Assembly (NCBI RefSeq): GCF_002909375.1
Contig: NZ_PPXD01000005.1
Location: 355,597-419,596, forward strand
DNA from: Cryobacterium zongtaii
GTDB lineage: Bacteria; Actinomycetota; Actinomycetes; Actinomycetales; Microbacteriaceae
Reading direction: 5' to 3'
Length of the DNA: 64,000 nt
Part shown: piece after piece, positions 42,270 to 50,617 of the stretch
Position numbering within the stretch: the first letter of the stretch is position 1
Layout of the letters: the number at the start of each line of letters is the position of its first letter
Notes under the pieces: generated by a model
Database searches by the model: none
The model's input: the letters and a program-made list of their open reading frames with translations, nothing else
What the model was told of the DNA's origin: nothing
Made by a program: the position numbers and the translations under genes

Positions 42270-43085
42270 TCAGTGCTCTTCAGCCACGGCTTGTTGCACG
42301 TACACGGCGGTCAGAAGGGTGAAGATGTACGCCTGGAGGATGTAGACGGCGAATTCAACAAAGGTGAAGATGAACCCGAACGCGAGTGTTCCAACGCCGA
42401 AGAGTCCGACCCATCCACCGGCAGTGAAGAAGAAGAAGTTCGTGGCACTGAAGCACAGCACGAGCAGCAGGTGCCCGACCATCATATTGAGTAGGAGTCG
42501 CAGGGCCAGCGAGAGCGGCCGGACGATGAAGATGTTGATGAACTCGATCGGCGCGAGCAGGATGTAGATCGGCCACGGCACACCGGCGGGGAAGAGCGAG
42601 TTCTTGAAGAACTTGCCCGGTCCCAACGCCTTGATGCCGGCGTAGATGAACACGACGTAGGCGACGAGGCCGAGCAGCAGCGGCATCGCGATGATCGATG
42701 TTCCCGAGATGTTCATGAACGGCACCACACCGGTGATGTTCATCGCCAGGATGCCGAAGAACAGCCCGGCCAGGAGGGGCAGGTAACGCCGGCCCATGTC
42801 CTTGCCCAGGATCTGGTCTGCGATCTGCACCTGGACGAAGCCGAGGGCGAGCTCCGCGATGCTCTGGTTGCGACCCGGGACCCGGGTGGGCTTGCGCAGT
42901 GCGAACCAGAACAGGAACAGCATGAGCGCGATGGCCAGCAGTCGAACAAGGATGATGCGGTTGATCTCGAAGGGCGTGTCTGCGAAGAACAGCGCGGGGA
43001 GGCCCAGGAATTCGCCAATCCCCGGAGCGTGGAATTCGCCCTCCTCGGATGCCATGGGAATCAGCAAGTACGCAGCGTTAGACAA
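42270..43085 (-). CDS. atpB: F1Fo ATP synthase subunit a
   Basis: 271-residue proton-channel subunit with six or so membrane segments and the essential Arg in RPLSLALRLLLNMMVGH. The start is probably TTG at 43085, because AGGAG lies nine bases upstream and the in-frame ATG ten codons later has no ribosome site. It is the first gene of the classical atp set; the 148-base region upstream probably carries the operon promoter. Confidence 0.96.
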   Translation of the reverse strand: MSNAAYLLIPMASEEGEFHAPGIGEFLGLPALFFADTPFEINRIILVRLLAIALMLFLFWFALRKPTRVPGRNQSIAELALGFVQVQIADQILGKDMGRRYLPLLAGLFFGILAMNITGVVPFMNISGTSIIAMPLLLGLVAYVVFIYAGIKALGPGKFFKNSLFPAGVPWPIYILLAPIEFINIFIVRPLSLALRLLLNMMVGHLLLVLCFSATNFFFFTAGGWVGLFGVGTLAFGFIFTFVEFAVYILQAYIFTLLTAVYVQQAVAEEH

Positions 43086-43233
43086 CAGCGCTATCTCCTG
43101 TTTCTGTGCGGACGCACATAGGCGACAGTGGGGGAATTCGGTCTACGGCTCGGGGGCGCACACTGCCACCTGAGAGTGTTTTCACTTTACCAACAATCGC
43201 TCTTGGGGACTAATCGACGTGACCGGTGCGCGG

Positions 43234-43734
43234 TCAGCGCGCGGTCTCATCCGGTGCGCTCGGAAGCGTGACATTGCTCGCGTAACCCAGACGTGATTTG
43301 AAGACCACAATCACGTCGATGAGCATGGTGCCAACGGCCCCGGCGATCACCGTGAGGAAGAGCACCATCGTCTGCACGAAGGGGGCATCGCGCAGGAGGG
43401 CCAGGATGACGATGAAGACGACGATCTTCAGCAGCCAGGCACCCATGACGATTCCGAAAAACGCCGCGATGTCGAACCTCATCGCCCCGATGATGCTGGC
43501 GGCGGTGATGGACGCGAACAGAACAGCCAGAGCGGTGCCGATGAGGGCGCTGATGAGGCCCTCCGTTCCGGCGAACAGGTAGCCGAGGCCGCCGCCGATC
43601 ACAGCGATCGCGATGGCCAGTAGTCCGGTGTACTTGAGGACCTCGGTGAGGATCTTCTTGGCATCCACCGGCGTCGTCCTGGTCGGTGTGGCTGGCGCGC
43701 CTGCGGAGTCGGGGGAATCGGGTGCGGGGGTCAT
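43234..43734 (-). CDS. four-helix membrane protein in the AtpI/Rv1303 position
   Basis: A 166-residue protein with four predicted membrane segments at about residues 35-145 and hydrophilic ends. It lies between wecA and atpB, where M. tuberculosis has Rv1303 and many bacteria have atpI. AtpI assists c-ring assembly; sequence alone does not prove that role here. Its ATG overlaps the wecA stop (ATGA). Confidence 0.8.
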   Translation of the reverse strand: MTPAPDSPDSAGAPATPTRTTPVDAKKILTEVLKYTGLLAIAIAVIGGGLGYLFAGTEGLISALIGTALAVLFASITAASIIGAMRFDIAAFFGIVMGAWLLKIVVFIVILALLRDAPFVQTMVLFLTVIAGAVGTMLIDVIVVFKSRLGYASNVTLPSAPDETAR

Positions 43735-44957
43735 ACGGGCTCCTTGGCGTCAGACGCTTCGTCGAGGGGATCAAGCCGGGCAATGGTGGGGACGCCGATG
43801 GCGCCGGTCGCCGGGGCGAGCTGGCTGGCGGCCTCGATGGCCTTGCGGCGGCTCAGCGGGGCGAGGGTGACAACCGTGCAGATAACCAGGGCGCTCACCA
43901 GGAAGACGGTGGCCCACCAGGTGGGCAGACCGAAGAACACCGGGAGCAGGTAATAGAGCAGGCAGCCCACCGATGCGGCGGCGGTCCAGGCGTAGAAGAT
44001 CAGCACGGCGTGCAAGTGCGAGTGCCCCATGTCCAGGAGCCGGTGGTGCAGGTGCTTGCGGTCGGCGCTGAACGGCGACTTTCCGGCGCGAACCCGCCTG
44101 AACACCGCCAGGCCGAAGTCGAGCAGCGGGATGATGAGGATCGCCACCGGCAGGATCAGCGGGATGAAGGCCGGGAACAGCTGGGACCGGTTGACGGCCG
44201 TTGGGTCGACCTGGCCGGTGATCGCGATGGCCGAGGTGGCCATCAGCAGCCCGACGAGGAGGGCGCCGGCGTCGCCCATGAACATCTTGGCGGGGCGCCA
44301 GTTCACCGGCAGGAACCCCACGCAGGCGCCGACCAGGATCGCGGCGATCAGGGAGGCGAGGTTGAAGTAGTTGGTGGGCGAGGTGTCGCGCACCAGCAGG
44401 TAGCTGTAGATGAAGAACACACCGTTGGCGATGAGCGCGACCCCGGCGACCAGCCCGTCGAGCCCGTCGATGAAGTTGATCATGTTCATCACGATGACGA
44501 TGGCCATGACCGTGATCACGATCGACATCCAGGACGATCCGACGGTGAGTCCGCCGATCGGCAGGGAGAAGACCTGCACGCCCTGCCAGGCCACCAGGCC
44601 GGCGGCGATGAACTGGCCAAGCAGCTTGGTCATCCAGTCGAGATCCCAGATGTCGTCCGCGACGCCGAGCAGCACGATGAGCAGGGCCGCGCCGAGGATG
44701 GCCATGATCTGGTGCGGGTCGGCGAAGATCAACCGAAGCGGCGCGAACTGGGAAGCCACCAGGTAGGACACCCCGAAGGCGACCAGGATGCCCAGGAACA
44801 TGGCGATGCCGCCCAGCCGCGGGGTGGGCCGGGTGTGCACATCACGTTCACGGATCTTGGGGTACAGCCGGTACTTGTGGGTGAGCTTGAGCACCACGAT
44901 CGACATGACGAAAGTCACGACCGCCGACACCACAGCCAACAGGAAGAAAAGGGTCAT
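43731..44957 (-). CDS. wecA: polyprenyl-phosphate GlcNAc-1-phosphate transferase (WecA/TagO/Rfe type)
   Basis: A 408-residue membrane enzyme that transfers a sugar-1-phosphate to the lipid carrier for cell-wall glycopolymer synthesis, in mycobacteria the arabinogalactan linker. About ten membrane segments are present, with the catalytic motifs VADDIWDLD, NFIDGLDGL, MGDAGA and HLHHRLLDMGHSH. It corresponds to Rv1302. It overlaps the tsaC stop by one base (TAATG) and the next gene by ATGA. Confidence 0.94.
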   Translation of the reverse strand: MTLFFLLAVVSAVVTFVMSIVVLKLTHKYRLYPKIRERDVHTRPTPRLGGIAMFLGILVAFGVSYLVASQFAPLRLIFADPHQIMAILGAALLIVLLGVADDIWDLDWMTKLLGQFIAAGLVAWQGVQVFSLPIGGLTVGSSWMSIVITVMAIVIVMNMINFIDGLDGLVAGVALIANGVFFIYSYLLVRDTSPTNYFNLASLIAAILVGACVGFLPVNWRPAKMFMGDAGALLVGLLMATSAIAITGQVDPTAVNRSQLFPAFIPLILPVAILIIPLLDFGLAVFRRVRAGKSPFSADRKHLHHRLLDMGHSHLHAVLIFYAWTAAASVGCLLYYLLPVFFGLPTWWATVFLVSALVICTVVTLAPLSRRKAIEAASQLAPATGAIGVPTIARLDPLDEASDAKEPV

Positions 44958-45655
44958 TACACGTCCACTGGGGCGAGAGCGTCGCCGATGACGGCCTCGA
45001 TCGCGGCCCGGGAGATCACACCGTTCCGCACGATGACCAACTTGCCGCCGTTGGTGGCGAAGCCGGTGGCATCCACGATTGTGGAGGAGGTGTCGCCGGC
45101 GCGGTCGCCGATCGGCTCGTAGTCCAGTCCCGCGACTCCCCCGTCGAGGTAGACGGCGACACTGATGCCGAGCATCTCTTCTGCGCCGATGACGTCGATG
45201 GCCGAGGGCAGGCCGCTGGTGTTGGCGCTCGAGACGGCGAGTGGGCCGGTCTCGGCCAGCAGGTCCAGGGCCACCTGGTTGCGGGGCATCCGCAGGGCGA
45301 CGGTGCCCTGGGTCTCACCCAGGTCCCAGACCAGGGAGGACTGCGCGGTGAGCACCACGGTGAGACCGCCGGGCCAGAACTCGGCGACCAGGGCGCGCAC
45401 GGGCTCTGGCACGTCCTGGGCGAGGGCGTCGAGGGTGGGGATGCCCGGGATGAGCACCGGCGGGGGCGACTGGCGGCCCCGGCCCTTGGCGTCGAGCAGT
45501 TTCTGCACGGCCTCGGGGTTGAATGCGTCCGCGGCGAGGCCGTAGACGGTGTCGGTGGGGATGACGACGAGCGCACCGCGGCCGATCGCCGAGCGTGCCA
45601 GTCTCATGCCCGTCGAGCGTTCCTCATCGACCGAGCAGTCATAGATACGTGTCAT
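44957..45655 (-). CDS. tsaC: L-threonylcarbamoyladenylate synthase
   Basis: A 232-residue Sua5/YwlC/YrdC-fold enzyme making threonylcarbamoyl-AMP for the t6A37 modification of ANN-decoding tRNAs. Conserved segments are VIPTDTVYGLAADAF, KGRGRQSP, LRMPRNQVALDLL and SSANTSGLPS. It lacks the long C-terminal Sua5 domain. The start at 45655 matches the family start; TAGAAT lies eight bases upstream with no ribosome site. In M. tuberculosis order it is Rv1301. Confidence 0.93.
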   Translation of the reverse strand: MTRIYDCSVDEERSTGMRLARSAIGRGALVVIPTDTVYGLAADAFNPEAVQKLLDAKGRGRQSPPPVLIPGIPTLDALAQDVPEPVRALVAEFWPGGLTVVLTAQSSLVWDLGETQGTVALRMPRNQVALDLLAETGPLAVSSANTSGLPSAIDVIGAEEMLGISVAVYLDGGVAGLDYEPIGDRAGDTSSTIVDATGFATNGGKLVIVRNGVISRAAIEAVIGDALAPVDV

Positions 45656-45663
45656 CGGGCACG

Positions 45664-45669
45664 ATTCTA
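45664..45669 (-). promoter_or_regulatory. possible -10 element of tsaC
   Basis: TAGAAT on the minus strand eight bases before the ATG. It suggests that the tsaC-wecA-atp block has its own near-leaderless promoter in addition to read-through from prmC. Confidence 0.35.
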
Positions 45670-45721
45670 GTGCAGCCAGCCTGTGAGGGCCCGTCGACGG
45701 AGCCGGGGCGGGCTCTAGGCG

Positions 45722-45784
45722 CCGCGAACTGTGAGTCAAGGCCCGGTTTCGACGGGTTTTGGGTGCTTTGCTCTCAGGTCGCGG
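45722..45784. repeat. degenerate copy of the CGCGAACTGTGAG palindromic element
   Basis: Begins CCGCGAACTGTGAG and ends CTCTCAGGTCGCGG, giving an imperfect inverted repeat of about the same length as the perfect one at 28380-28440. It overlaps the last codons and stop of the GNAT gene. It could terminate that transcript or be a decayed repeat insertion. Confidence 0.6.
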
Positions 45785-46265
45785 GGTCGGTGAGGAGTTT
45801 TTCCATCACGATCTTCGTGGGCGCGTAGGCCAGGGATGCGTAGAGGGCCCGGGCCGTGGCATTGCGCGCGAAGACGTTCAAGGTGAGCTTGGCCGCACCG
45901 TGCCTGGCGGCTTCGGTCTCGGCCAGCAGCATCGCCAGGCGGCCGTGTCCACGGCCCCGAAACTGCTCGAAGACCACGAGGTCCAGGATCCACCAGTTGG
46001 TGGGGTCATCCGCCGGCCCTGCAGAGAGCCAGATCACGCCAACCTGCTCGCCCGCCACCGTGATGGCATAGACGTGCTGACCGGCGGCGGGCACTCCACC
46101 CGGGAATTCGCGCCGGGTGGATTCGTTGGCCTTGTTCTCGGCCGCAGCCCGGCTGAGCCCGCCTGCCTCCAGGTCGTTGACGTAGTCGTCGGTGCTCGAG
46201 AGTAGCCAGCCCGCGAGTTGCTCCTGACCGAGGAGCGCGAGTTCGCCCGTCGTGTGCACGCTCAC
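45774..46265 (-). CDS. GNAT-family N-acetyltransferase
   Basis: A 163-residue acyl-CoA N-acyltransferase. The acetyl-CoA loop is RGRGHGRLAML and the last strand NVFARNATARALYASLAY. The substrate is unknown. The GTG start overlaps the prmC stop (GTGA); a second GTG two codons in is also possible. The last codons lie inside the palindromic element. It is an extra gene relative to the M. tuberculosis order, where tsaC follows prmC directly. Confidence 0.85.
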   Translation of the reverse strand: MSVHTTGELALLGQEQLAGWLLSSTDDYVNDLEAGGLSRAAAENKANESTRREFPGGVPAAGQHVYAITVAGEQVGVIWLSAGPADDPTNWWILDLVVFEQFRGRGHGRLAMLLAETEAARHGAAKLTLNVFARNATARALYASLAYAPTKIVMEKLLTDPAT

Positions 46266-47164
46266 GGGCGCAGGGCCGTGGTGCTGCGGTCGCGGGTGGT
46301 GAGGTCGCGGTGGGTAGCGGTGGCCCGCCAGCCGTCGGCGTCGAGGAGGGCACGGATCTCGGCGCCCTGCAGTTCGCCGTGCTCGATCACGAGCACTCCC
46401 CCGGCGCGCAGCAGGCGCAGGCCCGTCTGGGACACCAGGCGCACGATGTCGAGGCCGTCCGGCCCGCCGAAGAGGGCGTGGGCCGGGTCGAACAGCCGCA
46501 CCTCGGGGTCGCGGGGGATGGCGTCGGCCGGGATGTAGGGCGGGTTGGACACCACCACGGAGACGGTGCCGTTCAACTCGGTGAAGGCGCCCGCGAGGTC
46601 GGCGAAGACCAGGGTGGCGTTCTCGGCGGCCACCTCGGTGAAGTTTCGGCTGGTCCACGGAAACGCGTCGGCCGAGTTCTCGCAGGCATAGACGCGGGCG
46701 TGCGGCACCTCGGTGGCCAGGGCCAGGGCGATGGCGCCGCTGCCGGTGCCGAGGTCCACCCCGATCGGCTCGGGGTCGGCCATCGAACGCAGGGCGTCGA
46801 TGGCCAGCTGGGCGACCCCCTCTGTTTCGGGGCGCGGCACGAAGACCCCCGGTCCCACGTTGAGTTCGAGACCGCGGAACGGCGCTCGGCCGGTGATGTG
46901 CTGCAGGGGTTCGCGCTTCTCACGCCGCTGAACGAGGGCGACGATGGCCGCCGCATCGGTGTCGCTGAGGACGGTGCCCATAATGGCGCCGGCCTGAACC
47001 TGCCCGCGGCTCTGGCCGAGGACGTGACCGATCAGTAGGTCGGCGTCAATCTCGGCGCCTTCGATTCCCGCTCCGGTCAGGGCCGAGGTGGCGAAAGCCC
47101 GCATCCGCTCGATCGTCGTTGGAATATCGGACAGGGAGCCGGAGTTGCTAGGGGAAGGCGTCAC
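46262..47164 (-). CDS. prmC: peptide chain release factor N5-glutamine methyltransferase
   Basis: A 300-residue enzyme that methylates the Gln of the GGQ motif in release factors, including the PrfA encoded nearby. The substrate motif NPPYIP, the SAM-binding VDLGTGSGAIALALA and the FVPRPETE segment are intact. GTG at 47164 is taken as start; the frame stays open to a GTG at 47194 and neither has a good ribosome site. In related genomes it sits beside prfA; here a 3-kb segment separates them. Confidence 0.93.
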   Translation of the reverse strand: MTPSPSNSGSLSDIPTTIERMRAFATSALTGAGIEGAEIDADLLIGHVLGQSRGQVQAGAIMGTVLSDTDAAAIVALVQRREKREPLQHITGRAPFRGLELNVGPGVFVPRPETEGVAQLAIDALRSMADPEPIGVDLGTGSGAIALALATEVPHARVYACENSADAFPWTSRNFTEVAAENATLVFADLAGAFTELNGTVSVVVSNPPYIPADAIPRDPEVRLFDPAHALFGGPDGLDIVRLVSQTGLRLLRAGGVLVIEHGELQGAEIRALLDADGWRATATHRDLTTRDRSTTALRP

Positions 47165-47321
47165 AAACTGGAATCTTACGCAACTCCGGGGCACCCACTG
47201 GGTATCGTCGGGGCTCTAGGCTGAACGAGGCGCGCCAGAGCACGGCTTTCGTTACGGCACCACCCACCTGCGGAGCATCCGCACCAGTCGGCTCCAGGAG
47301 AGCCCCAGGAAAGGTCTACCG

Positions 47322-48260
47322 ATGTCCGCACGGATTTACTCAGACATTACCGAAACTGTCGGCGGCACCCCGCTGGTGAAGCTCAACCGCCTGCCCGGCA
47401 CCTCCACCGCGACGGTGCTCGCGAAGCTCGAGTTCTACAACCCGTCCAGCAGCGTCAAGGATCGCATCGGCATCGCCATCGTCGACGCCGCCGAAGCCTC
47501 CGGTGAGCTCAAGCCCGGCGGCACCATCGTGGAGGGCACCAGCGGCAACACCGGCATCGCCCTGGCCATGGTCGGCGCCGCCCGCGGCTATTCGGTCATC
47601 CTGGCGATGCCGGAGACCATGAGCAAGGAGCGCAAGATCCTGCTGCGCGCCTACGGCGCCGAGCTTGTGCTCACGCCCGGCTCAGAGGGCATGCGCGGCG
47701 CGGTGGAGAAGGCCAAGGAAATCGTCGCGGCCACCCCCGGCGCCATTTGGGCCCGTCAGTTCGACAACCCGGCGAACCCGGCCATCCACAAGGCCACCAC
47801 CGGGGTGGAGATCTGGGACGACACCGACGGCGCCGTGGACCTGCTCGTGGCGGGAATCGGAACCGGCGGCACCATTACCGGCGCCGGCCAGCTGCTCAAG
47901 GAGCGGAAGCCGTCCGTCCGCGTGATCGGTGTCGAGCCCAAGGACTCCCCTATCCTCACCGGCGGCGCCCCCGGCCCGCACAAGATCCAGGGCATCGGCG
48001 CCAACTTCGTGCCGAGCGTCCTCGACACCCACGTCTACGACGAGGTCACCGATGTGACCCTCGCCCACTCCGTCGCCACGGCCCGCGCCCTGGCCACCGA
48101 AGAGGGCATCCTCGCCGGAATCTCGGGAGGCGCCGCAGTGTGGGCCGCTCTGGAGCAGGCCAAGCTGCCCGAGAACGCCGGCAAGACCATCGTCGTGATC
48201 GTGCCCGGTTTCGGCGAGCGGTACATCAGCACAGTCCTGTACGAAGACCTCGTCGACTAG
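47322..48260 (+). CDS. cysK: cysteine synthase (O-acetylserine sulfhydrylase)
   Basis: A 312-residue PLP enzyme joining sulfide to O-acetylserine. The PLP Lys is in NPSSSVKDRIG, the substrate loop is EGTSGNTGIALAMVGAARGY and the phosphate-binding loop AGIGTGGTITG. AGGAAAGG precedes the ATG. It heads a cysK-cysE operon facing the opposite way to the prmC gene. Confidence 0.97.
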   Translation: MSARIYSDITETVGGTPLVKLNRLPGTSTATVLAKLEFYNPSSSVKDRIGIAIVDAAEASGELKPGGTIVEGTSGNTGIALAMVGAARGYSVILAMPETMSKERKILLRAYGAELVLTPGSEGMRGAVEKAKEIVAATPGAIWARQFDNPANPAIHKATTGVEIWDDTDGAVDLLVAGIGTGGTITGAGQLLKERKPSVRVIGVEPKDSPILTGGAPGPHKIQGIGANFVPSVLDTHVYDEVTDVTLAHSVATARALATEEGILAGISGGAAVWAALEQAKLPENAGKTIVVIVPGFGERYISTVLYEDLVD

Positions 48261-48301
48261 GCACCATCCGCTGCTCAATCGACTACAGACAGGTGCCCGG
48301 C

Positions 48302-48880
48302 ATGGGAGTGTTCGCACGCGTTCGCGAGGATATCGCGATGGCGCAGAGGCACGACCCTGCCGCGCACAGCAAGGCGGAGGTCGTGCTCGCGTACAGCGGC
48401 GTGCACGCTGTGTGGGCCTACCGGATCACTCACCGGCTGTGGCTGGCAGGCCTGCGCCTGCCGGCCCGGCTGTTGTCGCAGTTCACCAGGTTCCTCACCG
48501 GCGTGGAGATCCACCCCGGGGCCACCATCGGCCGGCGCCTGTTCATCGACCACGGCATGGGCGTCGTGATCGGTGAGACCGCCGTGGTCGGGGACGACGT
48601 GATGCTGTACCACGGGGTCACCCTGGGCGGGAAGAGCCGGCACGGGGTTGTTGTCGGCGCCCGGCGGCACCCCCATCTGCACGACGGGGTCACCGTGGGC
48701 GCAGGCGCCAAGATCCTCGGCCCCATCACGCTGGGCGAATGGAGCACCGTGGGTGCCAACGCCGTCGTCACCAAGGACGCCCCGGCCCGGTCGATCCTGC
48801 TCGGAATCCCCGCGCGCGCGCAGCACGGCACCGCCGAGGAAATCAAGGCAGCGCGGGGCCTGCTCAAATCCGGCAACTGA
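48302..48880 (+). CDS. cysE: serine O-acetyltransferase
   Basis: A 192-residue left-handed beta-helix acetyltransferase that supplies O-acetylserine to the adjacent CysK. Hexapeptide repeats (HPGATIGRRLFIDHGMGVVIGETAVVGDDV) and the catalytic His in the HG motif are clear. It has the short N-terminus of the actinobacterial form. It starts 41 bases after cysK. Confidence 0.96.
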   Translation: MGVFARVREDIAMAQRHDPAAHSKAEVVLAYSGVHAVWAYRITHRLWLAGLRLPARLLSQFTRFLTGVEIHPGATIGRRLFIDHGMGVVIGETAVVGDDVMLYHGVTLGGKSRHGVVVGARRHPHLHDGVTVGAGAKILGPITLGEWSTVGANAVVTKDAPARSILLGIPARAQHGTAEEIKAARGLLKSGN

Positions 48881-48956
48881 ACCCGGCTCGTCAGGTTTTC
48901 TGCGAACACGGGCGTCTCCGCGGACGTTCACCCGCAGATTCTTCGACCGCGGCAAT

Positions 48957-48971
48957 CCGGTGTAACACCGG
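48957..48971. promoter_or_regulatory. 15-bp palindrome upstream of the 2OG-Fe(II) oxygenase gene
   Basis: CCGGTGT-A-ACACCGG, a perfect seven-base dyad, ends 35 bases before the ATG. It sits just upstream of a possible -10 (CAGAAT at 48994-48999). The position fits an operator for a repressor or activator; no regulator is encoded next to it. Confidence 0.45.
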
Positions 48972-49006
48972 CCTGAATTCGTTTGGTTGTTGGCAGAATA
49001 GTTGTC

Positions 49007-50020
49007 ATGACAACCTCAGCCGCCGCACCGTCGCTCCCGATCCTTGACTTATCCCGCCTCGACGCCGGAGCGGAGGAAGCCGAGGCGTTCCGCGCCCAGT
49101 TGCGCGAAGTCACCCACGAGTACGGGTTCTTCTACCTCACCGGGCATGGTGTGCCGGCCGATCTCATCGAACGGGTGATGACCACCTCACGGGCTTTCTT
49201 CAACCTGCCCGAGGACGACAAGATGGCCATTGAGAACCTGCAGAGCCCCCACTTCCGCGGCTACACCCGGGTGGGCGGCGAACTCACCCAGGGCAAGGTG
49301 GACTGGCGCGAGCAGATCGACATCGGACCGGAGCGCGCCGCCCTGGAGCTCACCCCGGACAGCGCCGACTATCTCCGCCTTGAGGGCCCCAACCAGTGGC
49401 CGGTGACCCTGCCCGCGCTGGAAGAGGTCATGACCTCCTGGCGCGAGGAGCTCAACGCCGTGGCGCTGCGCCTGATGCAGGCCTGGGCCCTCTCCCTCGG
49501 AGCCGACGAGCACGTCTTCGACGAGGCGTTCGCGGTGAAGCCGTCCACGCTGATCAAGATCGTGCGTTACCCCGGCAAGTCAGACCCCACCCCGCGGCAG
49601 GGCGTCGGCGCCCACAAGGACTCCGGCGTGCTGACGCTGCTGTTCGTCGAGCCGGGCAAGGGCGGGCTGCAGGTGGAGAAAGACGGCGAGTGGATCGACG
49701 CTCCCCCACTCGACGGCGCCTTCGTGGTGAACATCGGCGAACTGCTCGAGGTCGCAACCGACGGTTACCTCAAGGCGACGGTGCACAGGGTGATCTCGCC
49801 GCTGATCGGCGACGACCGCATCTCGATCCCGTTCTTCTACAGCCCGGCGCTGGATGCCACCATCCCGGTGCTCACCCTGCCGGAGGAACTGCACGCCCCC
49901 GGCATCACCGTGGACCCGGAGAACCCGATCTTCACCACCTACGGCGAGAACTCGTTGAAGAGCCGGATGCGCGCGCACCCGGACGTCGCGGCCATCCACC
50001 ACGCCGACCTGCTTAAGTAG
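49007..50020 (+). CDS. isopenicillin N synthase family 2-oxoglutarate/Fe(II) oxygenase
   Basis: A 337-residue non-haem iron oxygenase. The N-terminal DIOX_N region (PSLPILDLSRLDAG, GFFYLTGHGVP) and the catalytic domain with iron ligands His and Asp in GAHKDSG, distal His in VHRV and the 2OG-binding Arg-x-Ser in RISIPF are all present. The family includes oxidases, hydroxylases and cyclases; the substrate is not predictable. No Shine-Dalgarno sequence precedes the ATG and CAGAAT lies seven bases upstream. Convergent with a GNAT gene seven bases away. Confidence 0.9.
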   Translation: MTTSAAAPSLPILDLSRLDAGAEEAEAFRAQLREVTHEYGFFYLTGHGVPADLIERVMTTSRAFFNLPEDDKMAIENLQSPHFRGYTRVGGELTQGKVDWREQIDIGPERAALELTPDSADYLRLEGPNQWPVTLPALEEVMTSWREELNAVALRLMQAWALSLGADEHVFDEAFAVKPSTLIKIVRYPGKSDPTPRQGVGAHKDSGVLTLLFVEPGKGGLQVEKDGEWIDAPPLDGAFVVNIGELLEVATDGYLKATVHRVISPLIGDDRISIPFFYSPALDATIPVLTLPEELHAPGITVDPENPIFTTYGENSLKSRMRAHPDVAAIHHADLLK

Positions 50021-50027
50021 GCAGCGG

Positions 50028-50510
50028 TCAGCGCAGGTCCTTCGCGAACCAGTGCTCGGCGTAGGGTTCGGTGTTGAACGGAGCGACCTCCGCGTAGCCG
50101 GCTCTGGCATACAGGCGCCGGGCCTCGATGAGGTCTGTGCGCACCGTGAGCCGAAGTTGGGTGAGGCCGGCATCCACCGCCAGCTCGCTCAGATGATCGA
50201 GGAGCGCGGCCCCGGTGCCGGTCCCCCGCGCCTGTGCGGCCACGTAGACGCGAGTCAGCTCGCCGATGCCGGCGCCGACGAACCGCACACCGCCGCACGC
50301 GACCGGGACGCGGTCCAGCATCCCGAGCACGAGCAGACCGGTGCCGCCCTGCAGGTCGTGGCTCGGCTCATCCGCCATCGCGGACTCGACCTCAGCGGGC
50401 AGCGCGAGCCGCCCCCAATAACGGCCGACGATGTCCTCGTAGTAGGCCCACAACATGGCGGCGGCAGCGGCTGAACCCGGGTCGGTAGTGACAAAGGTCG
50501 GCCCAGGCAT
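50028..50510 (-). CDS. GNAT-family N-acetyltransferase
   Basis: A 160-residue acyltransferase with the acetyl-CoA loop ARGTGTGAALL and the end motif EARRLYARAGYAEV. The substrate is unknown. TAGGAT seven bases before the ATG and no ribosome site suggest a leaderless mRNA. It lies downstream of the prfA terminator and is separately expressed. Confidence 0.88.
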   Translation of the reverse strand: MPGPTFVTTDPGSAAAAAMLWAYYEDIVGRYWGRLALPAEVESAMADEPSHDLQGGTGLLVLGMLDRVPVACGGVRFVGAGIGELTRVYVAAQARGTGTGAALLDHLSELAVDAGLTQLRLTVRTDLIEARRLYARAGYAEVAPFNTEPYAEHWFAKDLR

Positions 50511-50517
50511 GATTGAG

Positions 50518-50523
50518 ATCCTA
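50518..50523 (-). promoter_or_regulatory. -10 element of the GNAT gene (leaderless)
   Basis: TAGGAT on the minus strand, seven bases before the ATG at 50510. Confidence 0.4.
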
Positions 50524-50563
50524 GCGCTCCCCGACCGCACCGCTTTCTTAGGGCGGCAGGCCA

Positions 50564-50602
50564 CCAAAAAAGGGCGCCCCGGCCGAAGCAGGGGCGCCCT
50601 TT
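50564..50602 (-). terminator. Rho-independent terminator after prfA
   Basis: A perfect 12-bp stem (50569-50580 with 50591-50602, arms AAAGGGCGCCCC/GGGGCGCCCTTT) and ten-base loop, followed on the minus strand by a run of six T. It lies 15 bases after the prfA stop. Confidence 0.9.
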
Positions 50603-50617
50603 CTGGTGCAGCAGGTG

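Noticed and set aside
47195..47321. Riboswitch upstream of cysK
   Set aside because: No conserved riboswitch core could be recognised in the 127 bases; AGGAAAGG near the ATG is an ordinary ribosome site.
49007..50020. Penicillin biosynthesis gene
   Set aside because: The isopenicillin N synthase family is broad and no ACV synthetase or other beta-lactam gene is present.
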